DNA of 64,000 nucleotides from Oleisolibacter albus (GTDB lineage Bacteria; Pseudomonadota; Alphaproteobacteria; Azospirillales; Azospirillaceae): positions 1-64,000 of the forward strand of contig NZ_QGNJ01000012.1 in NCBI RefSeq assembly GCF_003336875.1. The letters run 5' to 3'. The position numbers were made by a program, and so were the translations under genes. Position 1 is the first letter of the stretch. Each line of letters starts with the position of its first letter. The notes beneath the pieces were generated by a model, which worked only from the letters and a program-made list of their open reading frames with translations, did not search any database and was not told where the DNA came from. Below are positions 16,349 through 25,329 of the stretch, piece by piece.

Positions 16349-17017
16349 ATGCGGACAGTTTATCACCACCCTTTGTCGCCTTACGCGCGGAAAGTCCGGG
16401 TGGCTCTTGCGGAAAAGCGGCTGGAGTTCAGTCTGGAACTGGAAAAGCCCTGGGACCGGCGGGAGGATTTCCTGCTGCTGAACCCGGCTGGCGAGGTGCC
16501 GGTTCTGGTCGAGGAGGATGGCGCGGTCATCGCCGACCACGCCGCCATCTGCGAATATCTGGAAGACGCCTATCCCGACACCACCCTGCTGGGCGCCCAG
16601 GTGGTGCAGCGGGCCGAGGTGCGCCGGCTGACCTCGTGGTTCGACGTCAAGTTCGTGCGCGAGGTGACGGACCTGCTGCTGGGGGAGAAGCTGTTCAAGC
16701 GCCTGTCCGGCCAGGGCACGCCCCACGCCGCGGCCATCCGGGCCGGCCACGCCAACATCCATTACCATCTCGACTATATCGGCTGGCTGACCGAGCGGCG
16801 GACCTGGCTGGCGGGGGATGATTTCTCCCTGGCCGACGTGGCCTGCGCCGCCCAGCTGTCGGCCATCGACTACCTGGGCGACGTGCCCTGGGACGATCAC
16901 CAGGACGCCCGCGATTACTACGCCCGCGTCAAGAGCCGCCCCAGCTTCCGGCCGCTGCTGGCCGACCACATCGCCGGCGTGCCGCCGCCCAAGCATTACG
17001 CCGATCTGGATTTCTGA
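16349..17017 (+). CDS. fzlA: Glutathione S-transferase-fold protein, probably the FtsZ-binding division protein FzlA
   Basis: A 222-residue GST-fold protein: a thioredoxin-like N domain with PLSPYARKVRVALAEK (candidate catalytic Ser10) and NPAGEVPVLVEEDG, then an all-helical C domain with the N-capping-type motif LAGDDFSLADVACAA. The C terminus PPPKHYADLDF and the Trp at residue 35 match what I recall of alphaproteobacterial FzlA, whose function in Caulobacter depends on an N-domain Trp and a C-terminal Asp. FzlA binds FtsZ filaments and activates division-site wall synthesis rather than conjugating glutathione. The FzlA assignment comes from memory of the family, not a search; GST-fold membership is certain. 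The start at MRTVYHHP is chosen over upstream codons by domain fit. Confidence 0.65.
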   Translation: MRTVYHHPLSPYARKVRVALAEKRLEFSLELEKPWDRREDFLLLNPAGEVPVLVEEDGAVIADHAAICEYLEDAYPDTTLLGAQVVQRAEVRRLTSWFDVKFVREVTDLLLGEKLFKRLSGQGTPHAAAIRAGHANIHYHLDYIGWLTERRTWLAGDDFSLADVACAAQLSAIDYLGDVPWDDHQDARDYYARVKSRPSFRPLLADHIAGVPPPKHYADLDF

Positions 17018-17139
17018 CCGCCTCCGCGATCGGGCCAAGAGACTGACGCAATTCCGCCAAGAGCGGGGGCGATAAGGGGCAGACCACCGGCCGCGTCGCC
17101 CCCTTGGCGGCTGCCGGATCGTTTCAAGGAGACCACCTG

Positions 17140-17844
17140 ATGCGCCGCACGCTTCTCCCCCTGGCCCTGGTGGCCGGCCTGACCGTCTCGGTGCCGGCCC
17201 TGGCACAGATGGCCCCGCCCGTCCTCGACACGGTGTCGCTGACCCTGTCGGCAGAGGATTGGGTGAAGTCGGAAACGGCCCTGGTGACGCTGGTGGTGGA
17301 CGCAGCCGGCAACGGCACGGATGCCGGGACCCTGCGCGGTGACCTTGTGAAGGTGGCGGGCGCGGTCGCCGACAAGGCCGACTGGCGCATCGTGCGGCTG
17401 GACCGGGTGCCGGATCAGGCCGGCCTGGACCGCTGGCAGGCGGGATTGCAGGCACGCCTGCCGGAAGCCCAATTGTCGAACCTGGCCGAGCGGACCAAGA
17501 AGGCCAGCCGGCCGGGGCTGCAGGTCCGGGTGGGTGCTGTCGCCTTCGACCCCACCCTGGCCGAAATGGAAGCCGCCAAGGGCGCCCTGCGCGATCAGCT
17601 CTACCGCCGCGTCAACGAGGAACTGGCCAAACTGAAAACGGCCTTCCCCGACCGCGACTTCCGCGTGGGCGGTGTCGACTTCATGGAGTACGAGCCGCCG
17701 CAGCCCGTGCCGGCCCCCATGATGCGCGCCACGGCGGTGGAGAGTTTCGCCAAGGCTGATGCGGTACAAGGCGGCGTGCAGGAGAAGCTGCGCATCACCG
17801 CCCGCGTGACGCTGAGCGCCTTCGCCAAGGCGCCGGCCCCCTGA
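17140..17844 (+). CDS. Periplasmic SIMPL-domain-like protein (DUF541 type), putative
   Basis: A 234-residue secreted protein. The signal peptide is MRRTLLPLALVAGLTVSVPALA with cleavage after ALA. AAGGAG lies about nine bases before the ATG, which settles the start. The mature part has the strand-helix-strand rhythm of SIMPL/DUF541 proteins: an opening strand (ALVTLVVDAAG), an amphipathic segment containing LRGDLVKVAGAVADKADWRIVR, a central helix region rich in Ala/Lys/Arg, and a closing ITARVTLSAFAK strand. SIMPL proteins are periplasmic and sometimes linked to oxidative stress or signalling, but the role is undefined. The assignment is by pattern only. Its stop is five bases from the convergent SDR stop. 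Confidence 0.6.
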   Translation: MRRTLLPLALVAGLTVSVPALAQMAPPVLDTVSLTLSAEDWVKSETALVTLVVDAAGNGTDAGTLRGDLVKVAGAVADKADWRIVRLDRVPDQAGLDRWQAGLQARLPEAQLSNLAERTKKASRPGLQVRVGAVAFDPTLAEMEAAKGALRDQLYRRVNEELAKLKTAFPDRDFRVGGVDFMEYEPPQPVPAPMMRATAVESFAKADAVQGGVQEKLRITARVTLSAFAKAPAP

Positions 17845-17849
17845 GGCCC

Positions 17850-18734
17850 TCATCCGGCTCCGCCCCTCTCGGCCCGCAGCTGGGCCGAGAGGCCGGCGCG
17901 GTAGTTGGGATAGCGCAGCCGCACCCCCAGATCCCGCTTGATGCGGCCATTGCCGACCCGCTTGCTTTCGCCGTAGAAGCTGGCGGCCATGGGCGACAGG
18001 GTGGCCGGATCGAACGGCTCCAGCGGCGGCGGCGGCATGCCGAGCAGGCCGGCCGCATAGGCGACGACATCGGCGGAGGACGCAGGCTCGTCATCCGCCA
18101 CCGTGTAGATGGCACCGGGATCGGGCCTGTGCATGGACGCCCGCAGGGTCCCGGCGATGTCCTCCACATGGATACGGCTGAACAGATGGCCCGGCTTGTC
18201 GATGCGGCGGGCGGTGCCGGCCCGCAGCGCATCGAGGGCACTGCGGCCCGGCCCGTAGATTCCGGGCAGGCGGAAGATGTGCAGCGGCAGGCCCAGGCGG
18301 CGCCAGCCGGCCTCCGCCGACACACGCCGCCGCCCCCGCTCCGTCTTCGGCGCCAGGGGCGAGTCTTCGTCCACCCAGGCGCCGCCGACATCGCCATAGA
18401 CGCCGGTGGTGGAGACATAGCCGGTCCAGACCAGACCGGTCAGGGCCGCCAGCGCGTCGCCATGCGCATCAAGCACCGGGTCGCCCGCCGCATCCGGCGG
18501 CACCGTGGACAGAAGATGGGTCGTTCCGGACAGGATTGCCGCCGCATCCTCCAATGGGCGCCCCCTGTCGAACAGATGGGCCGCGATGCCCTGGGCCCGC
18601 AGCTGTGCCGCCTTGTCCGGACTGCGGGTGGTGCCGGCGACGCTCCAGCCCTCCGCGGCCAGGGCGCGGGCCAGAGCCAGGGCCGTGAAGCCGAGGCCGA
18701 ACACGAACAGGCGGCCGGGCACCGGATGAGGCAT
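17850..18734 (-). CDS. NAD(P)-dependent epimerase/dehydratase-like extended SDR (YeeZ-like)
   Basis: A 294-residue Rossmann protein. The nucleotide-binding motif is GRLFVFGLGFTALALARAL, an SDR glycine motif of the atypical GxGxxG kind, followed by TTRSPDKAAQLRAQG. VSTTGVYGDVGGAWVDE contains the YG-type active-site strand, and IFRLPGIYGPGRSALD with FSRIHVEDIAGTL are typical of extended SDRs of the YeeZ / RmlD-like group. The substrate cannot be told. ATG 18734 (MPHPVPGRLF) is preferred because AGCAGG lies upstream and the protein starts right before the Rossmann strand. Divergent from the TPR protein gene. Confidence 0.82.
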   Translation of the reverse strand: MPHPVPGRLFVFGLGFTALALARALAAEGWSVAGTTRSPDKAAQLRAQGIAAHLFDRGRPLEDAAAILSGTTHLLSTVPPDAAGDPVLDAHGDALAALTGLVWTGYVSTTGVYGDVGGAWVDEDSPLAPKTERGRRRVSAEAGWRRLGLPLHIFRLPGIYGPGRSALDALRAGTARRIDKPGHLFSRIHVEDIAGTLRASMHRPDPGAIYTVADDEPASSADVVAYAAGLLGMPPPPLEPFDPATLSPMAASFYGESKRVGNGRIKRDLGVRLRYPNYRAGLSAQLRAERGGAG

Positions 18735-18791
18735 GGGAAACCTGCTGCTTTTGTCGTGGACTCTCACCATCGGATCAGGACTCTAGGCATC

Positions 18792-19577
18792 ATGATGCTG
18801 CGCCTCAACCGTCTCGCCGTCCTTGTGGCGGTTCCGCTGCTGTCCGCCCTGCCGGCCAGCGCCGCCCCCTTCGCCAACCGGGCCGCCTGTCTGGCCCGCG
18901 CCGAACAGCTTCCCGATTTCGCCTATGAGGAGGCGCGCCTCTGGGAAAAGCAGGGTGGCGGGCTGGATGCCCGCCTGTGCCAGGGCGTGGCGCTGCTGCT
19001 GCGGGCGGACTGGCGTCCGGCGGCGGAGACGCTGGAAAGCGTGATCGGCCAGATGGACAAGGAACCGGCCGAACTCCGCGGCAATCTCTGGGGCCGGATC
19101 GGTCTGGCCTGGCAGAAGGCCAAGGAACCGGCCCGGGCGGAGAAAGCCTATGATCAGGCCCTCACCCTGCTGCCCGGCGATGCGCAGCTGCGGATGGACC
19201 GCGCCTATCTGCGGGCGGAACAGGAACGCTGGTGGGAGGTGATCCAGGATCTGGATCTGGTGATCAAGGCCCGCCCGAAACAGGCCGAGCCGTTCATCAT
19301 GCGGGCCGAAGCCCATCGCAAGCTGGCCCTGTCCGGCGAGGCGCGGGCCGACATCGATCAGGCGCTGACACTCCAGCCCGAAAGCGCCGACGCCCTGCTT
19401 CTGCGCGGCAACCTGCGGGCCGATGCCGGCGATTATGCCGGGGCCAAGGCGGACTGGACCAAGGTGCAGCAGGTGGCGAAGACCGAGTCGTCCGCGGCCC
19501 GCAGTGCCGTCGATAATCTCAATGCCCTGATGCTCATGGAAGCCAAAGGCAAGTCCGAAGCCAAAGAGACGCGGTGA
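18792..19577 (+). CDS. Secreted TPR-repeat protein
   Basis: A 261-residue protein with a signal peptide (MMLRLNRLAVLVAVPLLSALPASA) and then at least four tetratricopeptide repeats: LRGNLWGRIGLAWQKAKEPA, AEKAYDQALTLLPGDAQL, EPFIMRAEAHRKLALSGEA and ADALLLRGNLRADAGDYAG, each showing the W-LG-Y-A-F-A-P type spacing. TPR arrays are protein-interaction scaffolds, here in the periplasm or on the outer membrane. A Lys/Glu-rich tail follows. Two in-frame ATGs at 18792 and 18795 make the exact start ambiguous. Confidence 0.8.
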   Translation: MMLRLNRLAVLVAVPLLSALPASAAPFANRAACLARAEQLPDFAYEEARLWEKQGGGLDARLCQGVALLLRADWRPAAETLESVIGQMDKEPAELRGNLWGRIGLAWQKAKEPARAEKAYDQALTLLPGDAQLRMDRAYLRAEQERWWEVIQDLDLVIKARPKQAEPFIMRAEAHRKLALSGEARADIDQALTLQPESADALLLRGNLRADAGDYAGAKADWTKVQQVAKTESSAARSAVDNLNALMLMEAKGKSEAKETR

Positions 19578-19707
19578 CGACGCACGCGAAAGTGGCGCCC
19601 CGCCGCCGGAATTGCCCGATTTTGCCATAATCCGTCCCAACCGGTGCCCCACCGTGCCGGTCTTCTGATCCCGTCCTGCCGTTCAGGACAGGTCAGGAGA
19701 GACTGCC

Positions 19708-19917
19708 ATGACACACCGGACCGACCTGCTGGTCATTCCCGCCATGCCCGCCTATCGCCGGGCCATGCTGGCGTTCGCCATCACCGCTGCCTGCATCATC
19801 GGCGGTGTCAGTGTTCTGGCCGTCGTCACCCGTCCCTCCGTTCACAGTGCCGCGGCCGGCACCGGCGCACAGGTCGCCATGGCCGACGTCAGAGCCTCCG
19901 GCCACCCCGGTTCCTGA
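19708..19917 (+). CDS. Small single-pass membrane protein of unknown function
   Basis: A 69-residue protein with one hydrophobic helix at about 19-41 (AMLAFAITAACIIGGVSVLAV), a short N-terminal cytoplasmic segment and a polar, small-residue-rich C-terminal part. A strong Shine-Dalgarno (AGGAGAG) is well placed before the ATG, which is the main reason to accept it. I do not recognise the family. It stands alone between a TPR protein gene and the convergent transporter gene. Confidence 0.55.
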   Translation: MTHRTDLLVIPAMPAYRRAMLAFAITAACIIGGVSVLAVVTRPSVHSAAAGTGAQVAMADVRASGHPGS

Positions 19918-20071
19918 CGGCAGGCCCGTCGAATCCGCAGTCCATCGCCCCGCAGTCCCTGGGGTCGGGCTGCGGTGGGCGTGCCGGATCATGCCCCCCG
20001 GCGCGTCCTCTGCCATGAACGGTTCCGGCCGCCCCGCCGGGGCCGTTCATGGTTCCAGCCCACCGACGGCA

Positions 20072-21412
20072 TCAGCGGGACACGACCTCCCGCTGTTCCC
20101 GGACCCCCAGCAACAGCAGCAGCCCGGCCAGGAACAGGACCAGCACCGTCGCCATGCCGCCACGCTGGCTGCCGCTGGCCGCCGTGGCGATGCCATAGGC
20201 GAAGGGGCCGATCATGCCGACGGCCCGTCCGGTCAGCCCGTACAGCCCGAAGATCTCCGCCTCCATGCCCGGCGGGGCCAGACGGACCACCATGGTCCGG
20301 GCCGAGGCCTGGGCCGGCCCGAAGAAGATGCCCAGCAGCAGCCCGAACAGCAGCAGCCATTGCTGCTCCTGTGTCCAGCCGGCCAGCGGCAGGGCCAGAG
20401 ACGGCGCCCAGCCCCACCAGGGCGTCCCCACCAGCAGCAGGCCGGTGCTGGCGGCGATCAGGCCCAGGATGCTGATGATCAGGGTCGGCTTGGCCCCGGC
20501 CAGATCATCGACCCAGGCGAAGCCGATGGCGCCGATGCCGGCGGCCACATTCAGCAGGATGGCGAACAGGATGATCTGCGCCGTGTCCATGCCGAACAGG
20601 GCACCGGCCACGATGCCGCCGAAGGCGGTGATGGTGTTGATGCCATCGCGCCAGAAGGCGCTGGCCACCAGATAGCGCACCAGATTGCCATAGCGCCGGA
20701 CCTGCCGGATGCTGTTGCCCAGCGCCGACAGCCCTTCGCGGATGACCGCCCCGGCCGGGCGCGCCACCGGCGGACGATCCGGGCAGAGCAGGAACAGCGG
20801 CAGCGCGAACACGGCATACCACAGGGCCACCAGCACCGCCGTGGCCCGGATATGCGCGGCGTCGGTCTTGTCCAGCAGCCCGAACAGCGGCGCATCCGTC
20901 TGCACCAGCAGCACCAGGCACACCACCAGCGCACCCAGCCCGCCGAAATAGCCGAGGCCCCAGCCCCAGCCGGAGACGCGGCCCGCCCAGCCCTGCGGCG
21001 CCACCCGCACCAGCAGGGCATTGTAGAAGACATAGGACAGTTCGAACGCCGTCGTCGCCACGCCCAGGGCGATCAGGGCCAGCAGCACCGAATCGGGCTG
21101 CGGGGTGACGAACCAGAGCAGGGCCGTCCCCAGCACGCTGATGGCCGTCATCAGCCCCAGCCAGGGCTTGGCCCGGCCGCCATGGTCGCCGATGGCGCCC
21201 AGGATCGGCGACAGGATGGCGACGACGATGCCGGACAGGCCCAGGGCCAGGCCCCATTGCTGGGTCCCCTGTTCCGGATTGATCGCCACCGCCTCGGTGA
21301 AGTAGCGGCTGAAGACGAAGGTGCCGATCACGGTATTGAAGGCCGACATGGCCCAGTCATAAAGGCACCAGCCGGCAATTCCCCGCCGGTACCCCCGCAG
21401 ATCACCGCTCAC
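20072..21412 (-). CDS. MFS transporter of the UMF1 (Atg22-like) family
   Basis: A 446-residue polytopic protein with about 12 transmembrane helices. The start of helix 1 (GIAGWCLYDWAMSAFNTVIGTF) is the hallmark of UMF1/Atg22-type MFS permeases (WxlYDwAnSaf), and PILGAIGDHGGRAKPWL is the helix 2-3 loop equivalent to the MFS GD-x-x-GRR motif. Substrate is unknown; eukaryotic Atg22 exports amino acids. The GTG at 21412 is taken as start: GGAGGG lies eight bases before it, and no ATG precedes the conserved N terminus. Upstream in-frame sequence looks non-coding. Confidence 0.85.
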   Translation of the reverse strand: MSGDLRGYRRGIAGWCLYDWAMSAFNTVIGTFVFSRYFTEAVAINPEQGTQQWGLALGLSGIVVAILSPILGAIGDHGGRAKPWLGLMTAISVLGTALLWFVTPQPDSVLLALIALGVATTAFELSYVFYNALLVRVAPQGWAGRVSGWGWGLGYFGGLGALVVCLVLLVQTDAPLFGLLDKTDAAHIRATAVLVALWYAVFALPLFLLCPDRPPVARPAGAVIREGLSALGNSIRQVRRYGNLVRYLVASAFWRDGINTITAFGGIVAGALFGMDTAQIILFAILLNVAAGIGAIGFAWVDDLAGAKPTLIISILGLIAASTGLLLVGTPWWGWAPSLALPLAGWTQEQQWLLLFGLLLGIFFGPAQASARTMVVRLAPPGMEAEIFGLYGLTGRAVGMIGPFAYGIATAASGSQRGGMATVLVLFLAGLLLLLGVREQREVVSR

Positions 21413-21534
21413 CGGAATACCCTCCGTCCGTTGCGGCGCGAAGGTGGCACGACAGCGGCGGCTGGACAAGCCGCGCACGCAAGAGCCGGCCAGACACAGC
21501 CGCGGCAGAGTGGCTGAGGACCCGTGGCTGGGGG

Positions 21535-22986
21535 CTACCGCAGCAGAAACGACAGCAGGCGATCCATCCGCGGGCCATAGGGCGGCCGGCTCAGCCACGC
21601 GCCATTGACACGGGATTGCAGGAACACCGATTTGGCGTGGCTGAAACTGCGGAAGCCGGCCTCGCCATGATAGGCGCCCATGCCGCTCGCCCCGACACCG
21701 CCGAACGGCAGTTCCTCCTGCACACAGTGCAACAGCGTGTCGTTGACGGTGACACCGCCGGAGATGGTGCGCTCCAGCGTCCGCTCCACCGTGCCGGCAT
21801 CATCGCTGAACACATAGAGGGCCAGGGGTCGCGGCCCGCTGTTGATGGCCTGCCAGGCCTGCTCCAGCCCGTCATAGGCGAGGACGGGGAGGAGCGGTCC
21901 GAAGATCTCTTCCGACCGGATGGCCGCCGTCTCCGGAACATCCGTCAGCAGAGTCGGGGCCATCCGCCGTCTGGCCGGGTCGGGCAGGTCTCCATCGGGG
22001 GTAATGACATGCAGTGTCGCCCCCTTGCCCGCCGCATCGTCCAGCAGATGGCGCAGACGCTGCATATGCCGGTCGCTGATGATGGCGCTGTAATCGGGAT
22101 TGCCGGCCAGGGTCGGATAAAGACGGGTGGCCGCGCTGCGGAAGGCCGCGACGAAGGCCTGCTCCCGTCCCCGCGGCACCAGCACATAGTCCGGCGCGAT
22201 ACAGGTCTGACCGGCATTGAACAGCTTGCCGGCGGCGATGCTGGCCGCCGCCCGGTCCAGCGGATAGTCCGGCGCGATCAGGGCGGGCGACTTGCCGCCC
22301 AGCTCCAGCGTCACCGGCACCAGATTGTCGGCCGCCGCCCGCATGACCTGCCGCCCCACGCTCGTCGAGCCCGTGAACAGCAGATGGTCGAAGGGCAGCC
22401 GCACGAAGGCCTGGGCCACATCCGCCCCCCCCTGGATCACGGCCACCTCCGCCGGCTCGAACACTTCCGCCAACAGGCGCTCCAGCACGTCGGCTGTACG
22501 CGGGGTCAGTTCGGAAGGCTTAAGCAGGACCCTGTTGCCGGCGGCGATGGCCGCCGTCAGGGGGGCCAGCGCCAGCTGCACCGGATAATTCCAGGGGCTG
22601 ACGATCCCCACCACCCCCAACGGCTGATACAGCACCCGCCCCCGCCCGGGGCGGAACAGCAGATCGATAGGCCGGCGGCGCGGCCGCATCCAGCGGCGGA
22701 AATGGCGGCGGGCATGGCGGATGCCCGCCAGCACGGGGAACAGGTCGGCCAGCTTCGTCTCGTGCGAGGACCGGTGGCCGAAATCCTGACGGACGGCATC
22801 GACCAGAGCCTCCTGGTACTTCCGCAGGGCGGCGGCCAGACCCGCCAGTCCCTCGTCACGACGGGCGGGGGACAGGGGGCCGCGTTCCAGCCAGGCCTTG
22901 CGCTGAAGCGCGAGCATGGGATGCAGGCGCTGATCGATATCGGGGAAGCGGCCGGGCAGCGGAAACTCGACCACCGCATCGTTCAT
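21535..22986 (-). CDS. Coniferyl-aldehyde-dehydrogenase-type NAD(P)-dependent aldehyde dehydrogenase
   Basis: A 483-residue ALDH. Catalytic residues are visible: Glu228 in LELGGKSP and Cys262 in FNAGQTCIAPDYVLVP. The NAD-binding stretches are SPWNYPVQLALAPLTAAIAAGN and FTGSTSVGRQVM. The IAPDYV motif after the Cys, the short length (no oligomerisation tail as in betaine-type ALDHs) and the hydrophobic C terminus (FLLR) match the CalB/class 3 ALDH group, which oxidises coniferyl and long-chain aldehydes. GAGGGGGAG precedes the ATG at 22986. Monocistronic as far as can be seen. Confidence 0.88.
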   Translation of the reverse strand: MNDAVVEFPLPGRFPDIDQRLHPMLALQRKAWLERGPLSPARRDEGLAGLAAALRKYQEALVDAVRQDFGHRSSHETKLADLFPVLAGIRHARRHFRRWMRPRRRPIDLLFRPGRGRVLYQPLGVVGIVSPWNYPVQLALAPLTAAIAAGNRVLLKPSELTPRTADVLERLLAEVFEPAEVAVIQGGADVAQAFVRLPFDHLLFTGSTSVGRQVMRAAADNLVPVTLELGGKSPALIAPDYPLDRAAASIAAGKLFNAGQTCIAPDYVLVPRGREQAFVAAFRSAATRLYPTLAGNPDYSAIISDRHMQRLRHLLDDAAGKGATLHVITPDGDLPDPARRRMAPTLLTDVPETAAIRSEEIFGPLLPVLAYDGLEQAWQAINSGPRPLALYVFSDDAGTVERTLERTISGGVTVNDTLLHCVQEELPFGGVGASGMGAYHGEAGFRSFSHAKSVFLQSRVNGAWLSRPPYGPRMDRLLSFLLR

Positions 22987-23071
22987 GGACAATCTCCCCC
23001 TCGGATACACCTCCATCGGAGGCGTTGCCGAGATATGGTCCCGGAGCGGGGCGGAACAACCTCCAGCCCCG

Positions 23072-23590
23072 TCACCCGCCGCGGAAACGCCCGATCTTCA
23101 GGATGCGATAGCCTTGGCTGACCGGAAATCGTGATTCCACACGATGCCGGGCATCGCGGTCCAGGGCCGCGCCGAGCAGATAGATGCGGCCAGCCGCCCA
23201 GTCGGCCAGGGCCTCGGCGTTCCACGACGACTCGATGCGCGTGTTGATGACCGTGACTTCCCACAACTTGGCATGGGCCAATGTCGGCTTGTCGAAGAGA
23301 TGAAGTCGCTGCTTCGGCGTGGCCTGAATGACCGCAAGCTCCGCCTCCGCCGTCTGGCGTTCCTCGATGGTCCGCCGCATCTCGGTCCTGATCCGGAGCA
23401 TGTCACGGTCCGCAGCCGCGACCATGCTGTCCAGCGTCGAACAGGCCACACTGCCGCGGTGATGCTCGTCTTCGCTCCGCCGATGCTCGAGCTGGTACAG
23501 GCGTCCGTCCGCCTCGATGCCACGCAGGGTGGCGCCGACAAAGGCGATGGCCGAGACGATGAGGAGCAGACACGCGACGGCGACGATCAT
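23072..23590 (-). CDS. Membrane-anchored coiled-coil protein of unknown function (distal paralogue of a pair)
   Basis: A 172-residue protein: one N-terminal helix (VAVACLLLIVSAIAFVGA), a charged helical middle (DMLRIRTEMRRTIEERQTAEAELAVI) and a C-terminal globular part ending YRILKIGRFRGG. The C-terminal pattern R-IYLLGAALDRDARHRV...FPVSQGYRILKIGRF resembles that of the gene before it (RHILEVWATDRNEAQRL...YPESAGYVVGRL), so the two look like diverged tandem duplicates. The start lies five bases after the stop of the upstream gene, indicating one transcript. The role is unknown; I recognise no family. Confidence 0.65.
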   Translation of the reverse strand: MIVAVACLLLIVSAIAFVGATLRGIEADGRLYQLEHRRSEDEHHRGSVACSTLDSMVAAADRDMLRIRTEMRRTIEERQTAEAELAVIQATPKQRLHLFDKPTLAHAKLWEVTVINTRIESSWNAEALADWAAGRIYLLGAALDRDARHRVESRFPVSQGYRILKIGRFRGG

Positions 23591-23595
23591 GGCCC

Positions 23596-24129
23596 CTACT
23601 CCGCCGCCGCCAGCGTGCCGCCCTGGACTGTCAGCCGCCCGACCACATATCCCGCGGACTCGGGGTAGATGCCCTGAGCCAGACGCTGGGCCTCGTTCCT
23701 GTCGGTGGCCCAGACCTCCAGGATATGACGGACACCGCGGAGCCGGCTGTCGCGGACCGACAGGGACGAATGGATGGCGAACAGCGGCCCCAGCGTCAGT
23801 ATGCCGGCGAAAAGGCTCTGCCCCTGTCCCGCCTCGCCGACCTCATGGACGATCACATAATTCTCCTCGGCGGCCTGCCGCATCCGCCGCCGCAGATCGG
23901 CCAGTTGGGCAAGCTGGGTCGCCTGCTCCCGCTCCGCCTGGCGCACCGCCTCGAGCTTCTGCCGATAGGTATGAGTCTTCTCCTCCTGCTGGCGTTGAAG
24001 CCGCCGGATCTGGTCGCGCAGCCTGCGCAGGCGTCCCTGTCGCACCACCCGAAGACTCTGCCGGACCAGCGCGGCGCTGACGGCAGCGATCGCGGCCAGC
24101 AGGCTGCATACAAACAGCGTCAGATCCAT
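23596..24129 (-). CDS. Membrane-anchored coiled-coil protein of unknown function (proximal paralogue of a pair)
   Basis: A 177-residue protein with an N-terminal membrane helix (about 3-22), a long basic coiled coil at about 28-85 (LRRLRDQIRRLQRQQEEK ... AEREQATQLAQLADLRRRM) and a C-terminal alpha/beta domain. ATG 24129 follows GGGACAGGGA and puts the helix at the N terminus; the longer upstream open frame has non-coding character. The topology, one helix plus coiled coil plus small domain, suggests an envelope scaffold. It is paired with a shorter relative directly downstream and is divergent from an SDR gene. Confidence 0.65.
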   Translation of the reverse strand: MDLTLFVCSLLAAIAAVSAALVRQSLRVVRQGRLRRLRDQIRRLQRQQEEKTHTYRQKLEAVRQAEREQATQLAQLADLRRRMRQAAEENYVIVHEVGEAGQGQSLFAGILTLGPLFAIHSSLSVRDSRLRGVRHILEVWATDRNEAQRLAQGIYPESAGYVVGRLTVQGGTLAAAE

Positions 24130-24297
24130 TCCCTGTCCCTGCCGTGCGGCGGTCGTTTCCGACCAACGATCCCGAGGCCCCGACGCGCAGGTGCAAGACC
24201 GCACCCCTTCACGCCCAGGAATTGCACAGAGAGACAAAGTGGCAAACACCCTGTTGTGTCCAGAGAATTTACAGCCGATCCACAGGAGGAGTGAGCA

Positions 24298-25308
24298 ATG
24301 GCAGAGCGCAAACGGCACGACCGTGTTGTGGTCATCACCGGCGCGTCCAGCGGCATCGGCCGCGCGACCGCCATCGCCTTTGCCGAACAGGGCGCCGCCG
24401 TCGTCCTGGCCGCCCGCCGTGAAGCTGCCTTGCATCAGGTGGCGGAGGATGTCCACCGGGCCGGCGGGCGGGCCATGGTGATCGCCACCGATGTGCGCGA
24501 CGAGGGGCAGGTCCAGACCCTGGCCCGGCGGGCGACGGACGCCTTCGACCGGATCGACATCTGGATCAACAATGCCGGGATCGGAGCGTTCGGCAGTTTC
24601 GCCGACATTCCCGGTGAAGCCTTCAAAGCCGTCATCGACACCACCTTTTACGGATCGGTCCATGGCTTCCGGGCGGCGCTGCCCCAGATGAAGCGGCAGG
24701 GCTACGGCATCATCATCACCACCGCCAGTGTGGCCGGCCGCATCCCCACCCCCTATCAGGCCCCCTATAACGCGGCCAAGCATGCGCTGCTGGGCTTCGT
24801 CGAGACGGTGCGGCAGGAGCTGGACCTCGATGGCGAGGGGGACATCCATGTCTGCTCGGTCCTGCCCGGCCCGGTGGACACGCCGTTCTGGCAGCACAGC
24901 GCCAACTATTCCGGCCGGGATGTGCAGGCGCTGCCGAACCCGTCAGCCCCCGAGGATGTGGCCGCAGCCATGCTGCGGCTGGCCGATCATCCCAAGCGGG
25001 AGGTCGGGGTCGGTGCCCCGCCCTGGCTGCTGGAGATCGGCATGGGACTGGCCGGCGGCACGCTGGAACGGCGCATGGCCAGGAGCACCCGCCGGCATCT
25101 GTTCCAGGAGCGGTTCCATGGCCGCACCGATGGGGCATTGCTGCGCCCGATGCCCGAGGGCACGGGAACCTCTGGCGGCTGGCGGCCGCAGAAGAACGGC
25201 GATGGCGGCCGGCACAGCGGTATCGGCATCGGCAGCATTCTGGCCCTGGCGGTCCCCATCGGGGCCGCGGCCCTGTACCGCTACCAGCGCCACGGCAAGC
25301 TGTTCTGA
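24298..25308 (+). CDS. Short-chain dehydrogenase/reductase with C-terminal membrane-like helix
   Basis: A 336-residue classical SDR: TGASSGIG (14-21) for cofactor binding, NNAG in the motif WINNAGIGAFG, the catalytic Ser in TTASVAGRIP and Tyr/Lys in APYNAAKHALLG, followed by LPGPVDTPFW. After the SDR domain (about residue 250) comes a basic linker and a hydrophobic C-terminal segment (GIGSILALAVPIGAAALYRY), which may attach it to the membrane. A very good Shine-Dalgarno (AGGAGGAG) precedes the ATG. Substrate unknown; long SDRs of this layout are often annotated as oxidoreductases of lipid-like substrates. Confidence 0.85.
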   Translation: MAERKRHDRVVVITGASSGIGRATAIAFAEQGAAVVLAARREAALHQVAEDVHRAGGRAMVIATDVRDEGQVQTLARRATDAFDRIDIWINNAGIGAFGSFADIPGEAFKAVIDTTFYGSVHGFRAALPQMKRQGYGIIITTASVAGRIPTPYQAPYNAAKHALLGFVETVRQELDLDGEGDIHVCSVLPGPVDTPFWQHSANYSGRDVQALPNPSAPEDVAAAMLRLADHPKREVGVGAPPWLLEIGMGLAGGTLERRMARSTRRHLFQERFHGRTDGALLRPMPEGTGTSGGWRPQKNGDGGRHSGIGIGSILALAVPIGAAALYRYQRHGKLF

Positions 25309-25329
25309 CCCCCGGGCGGCCCGGTCGGC

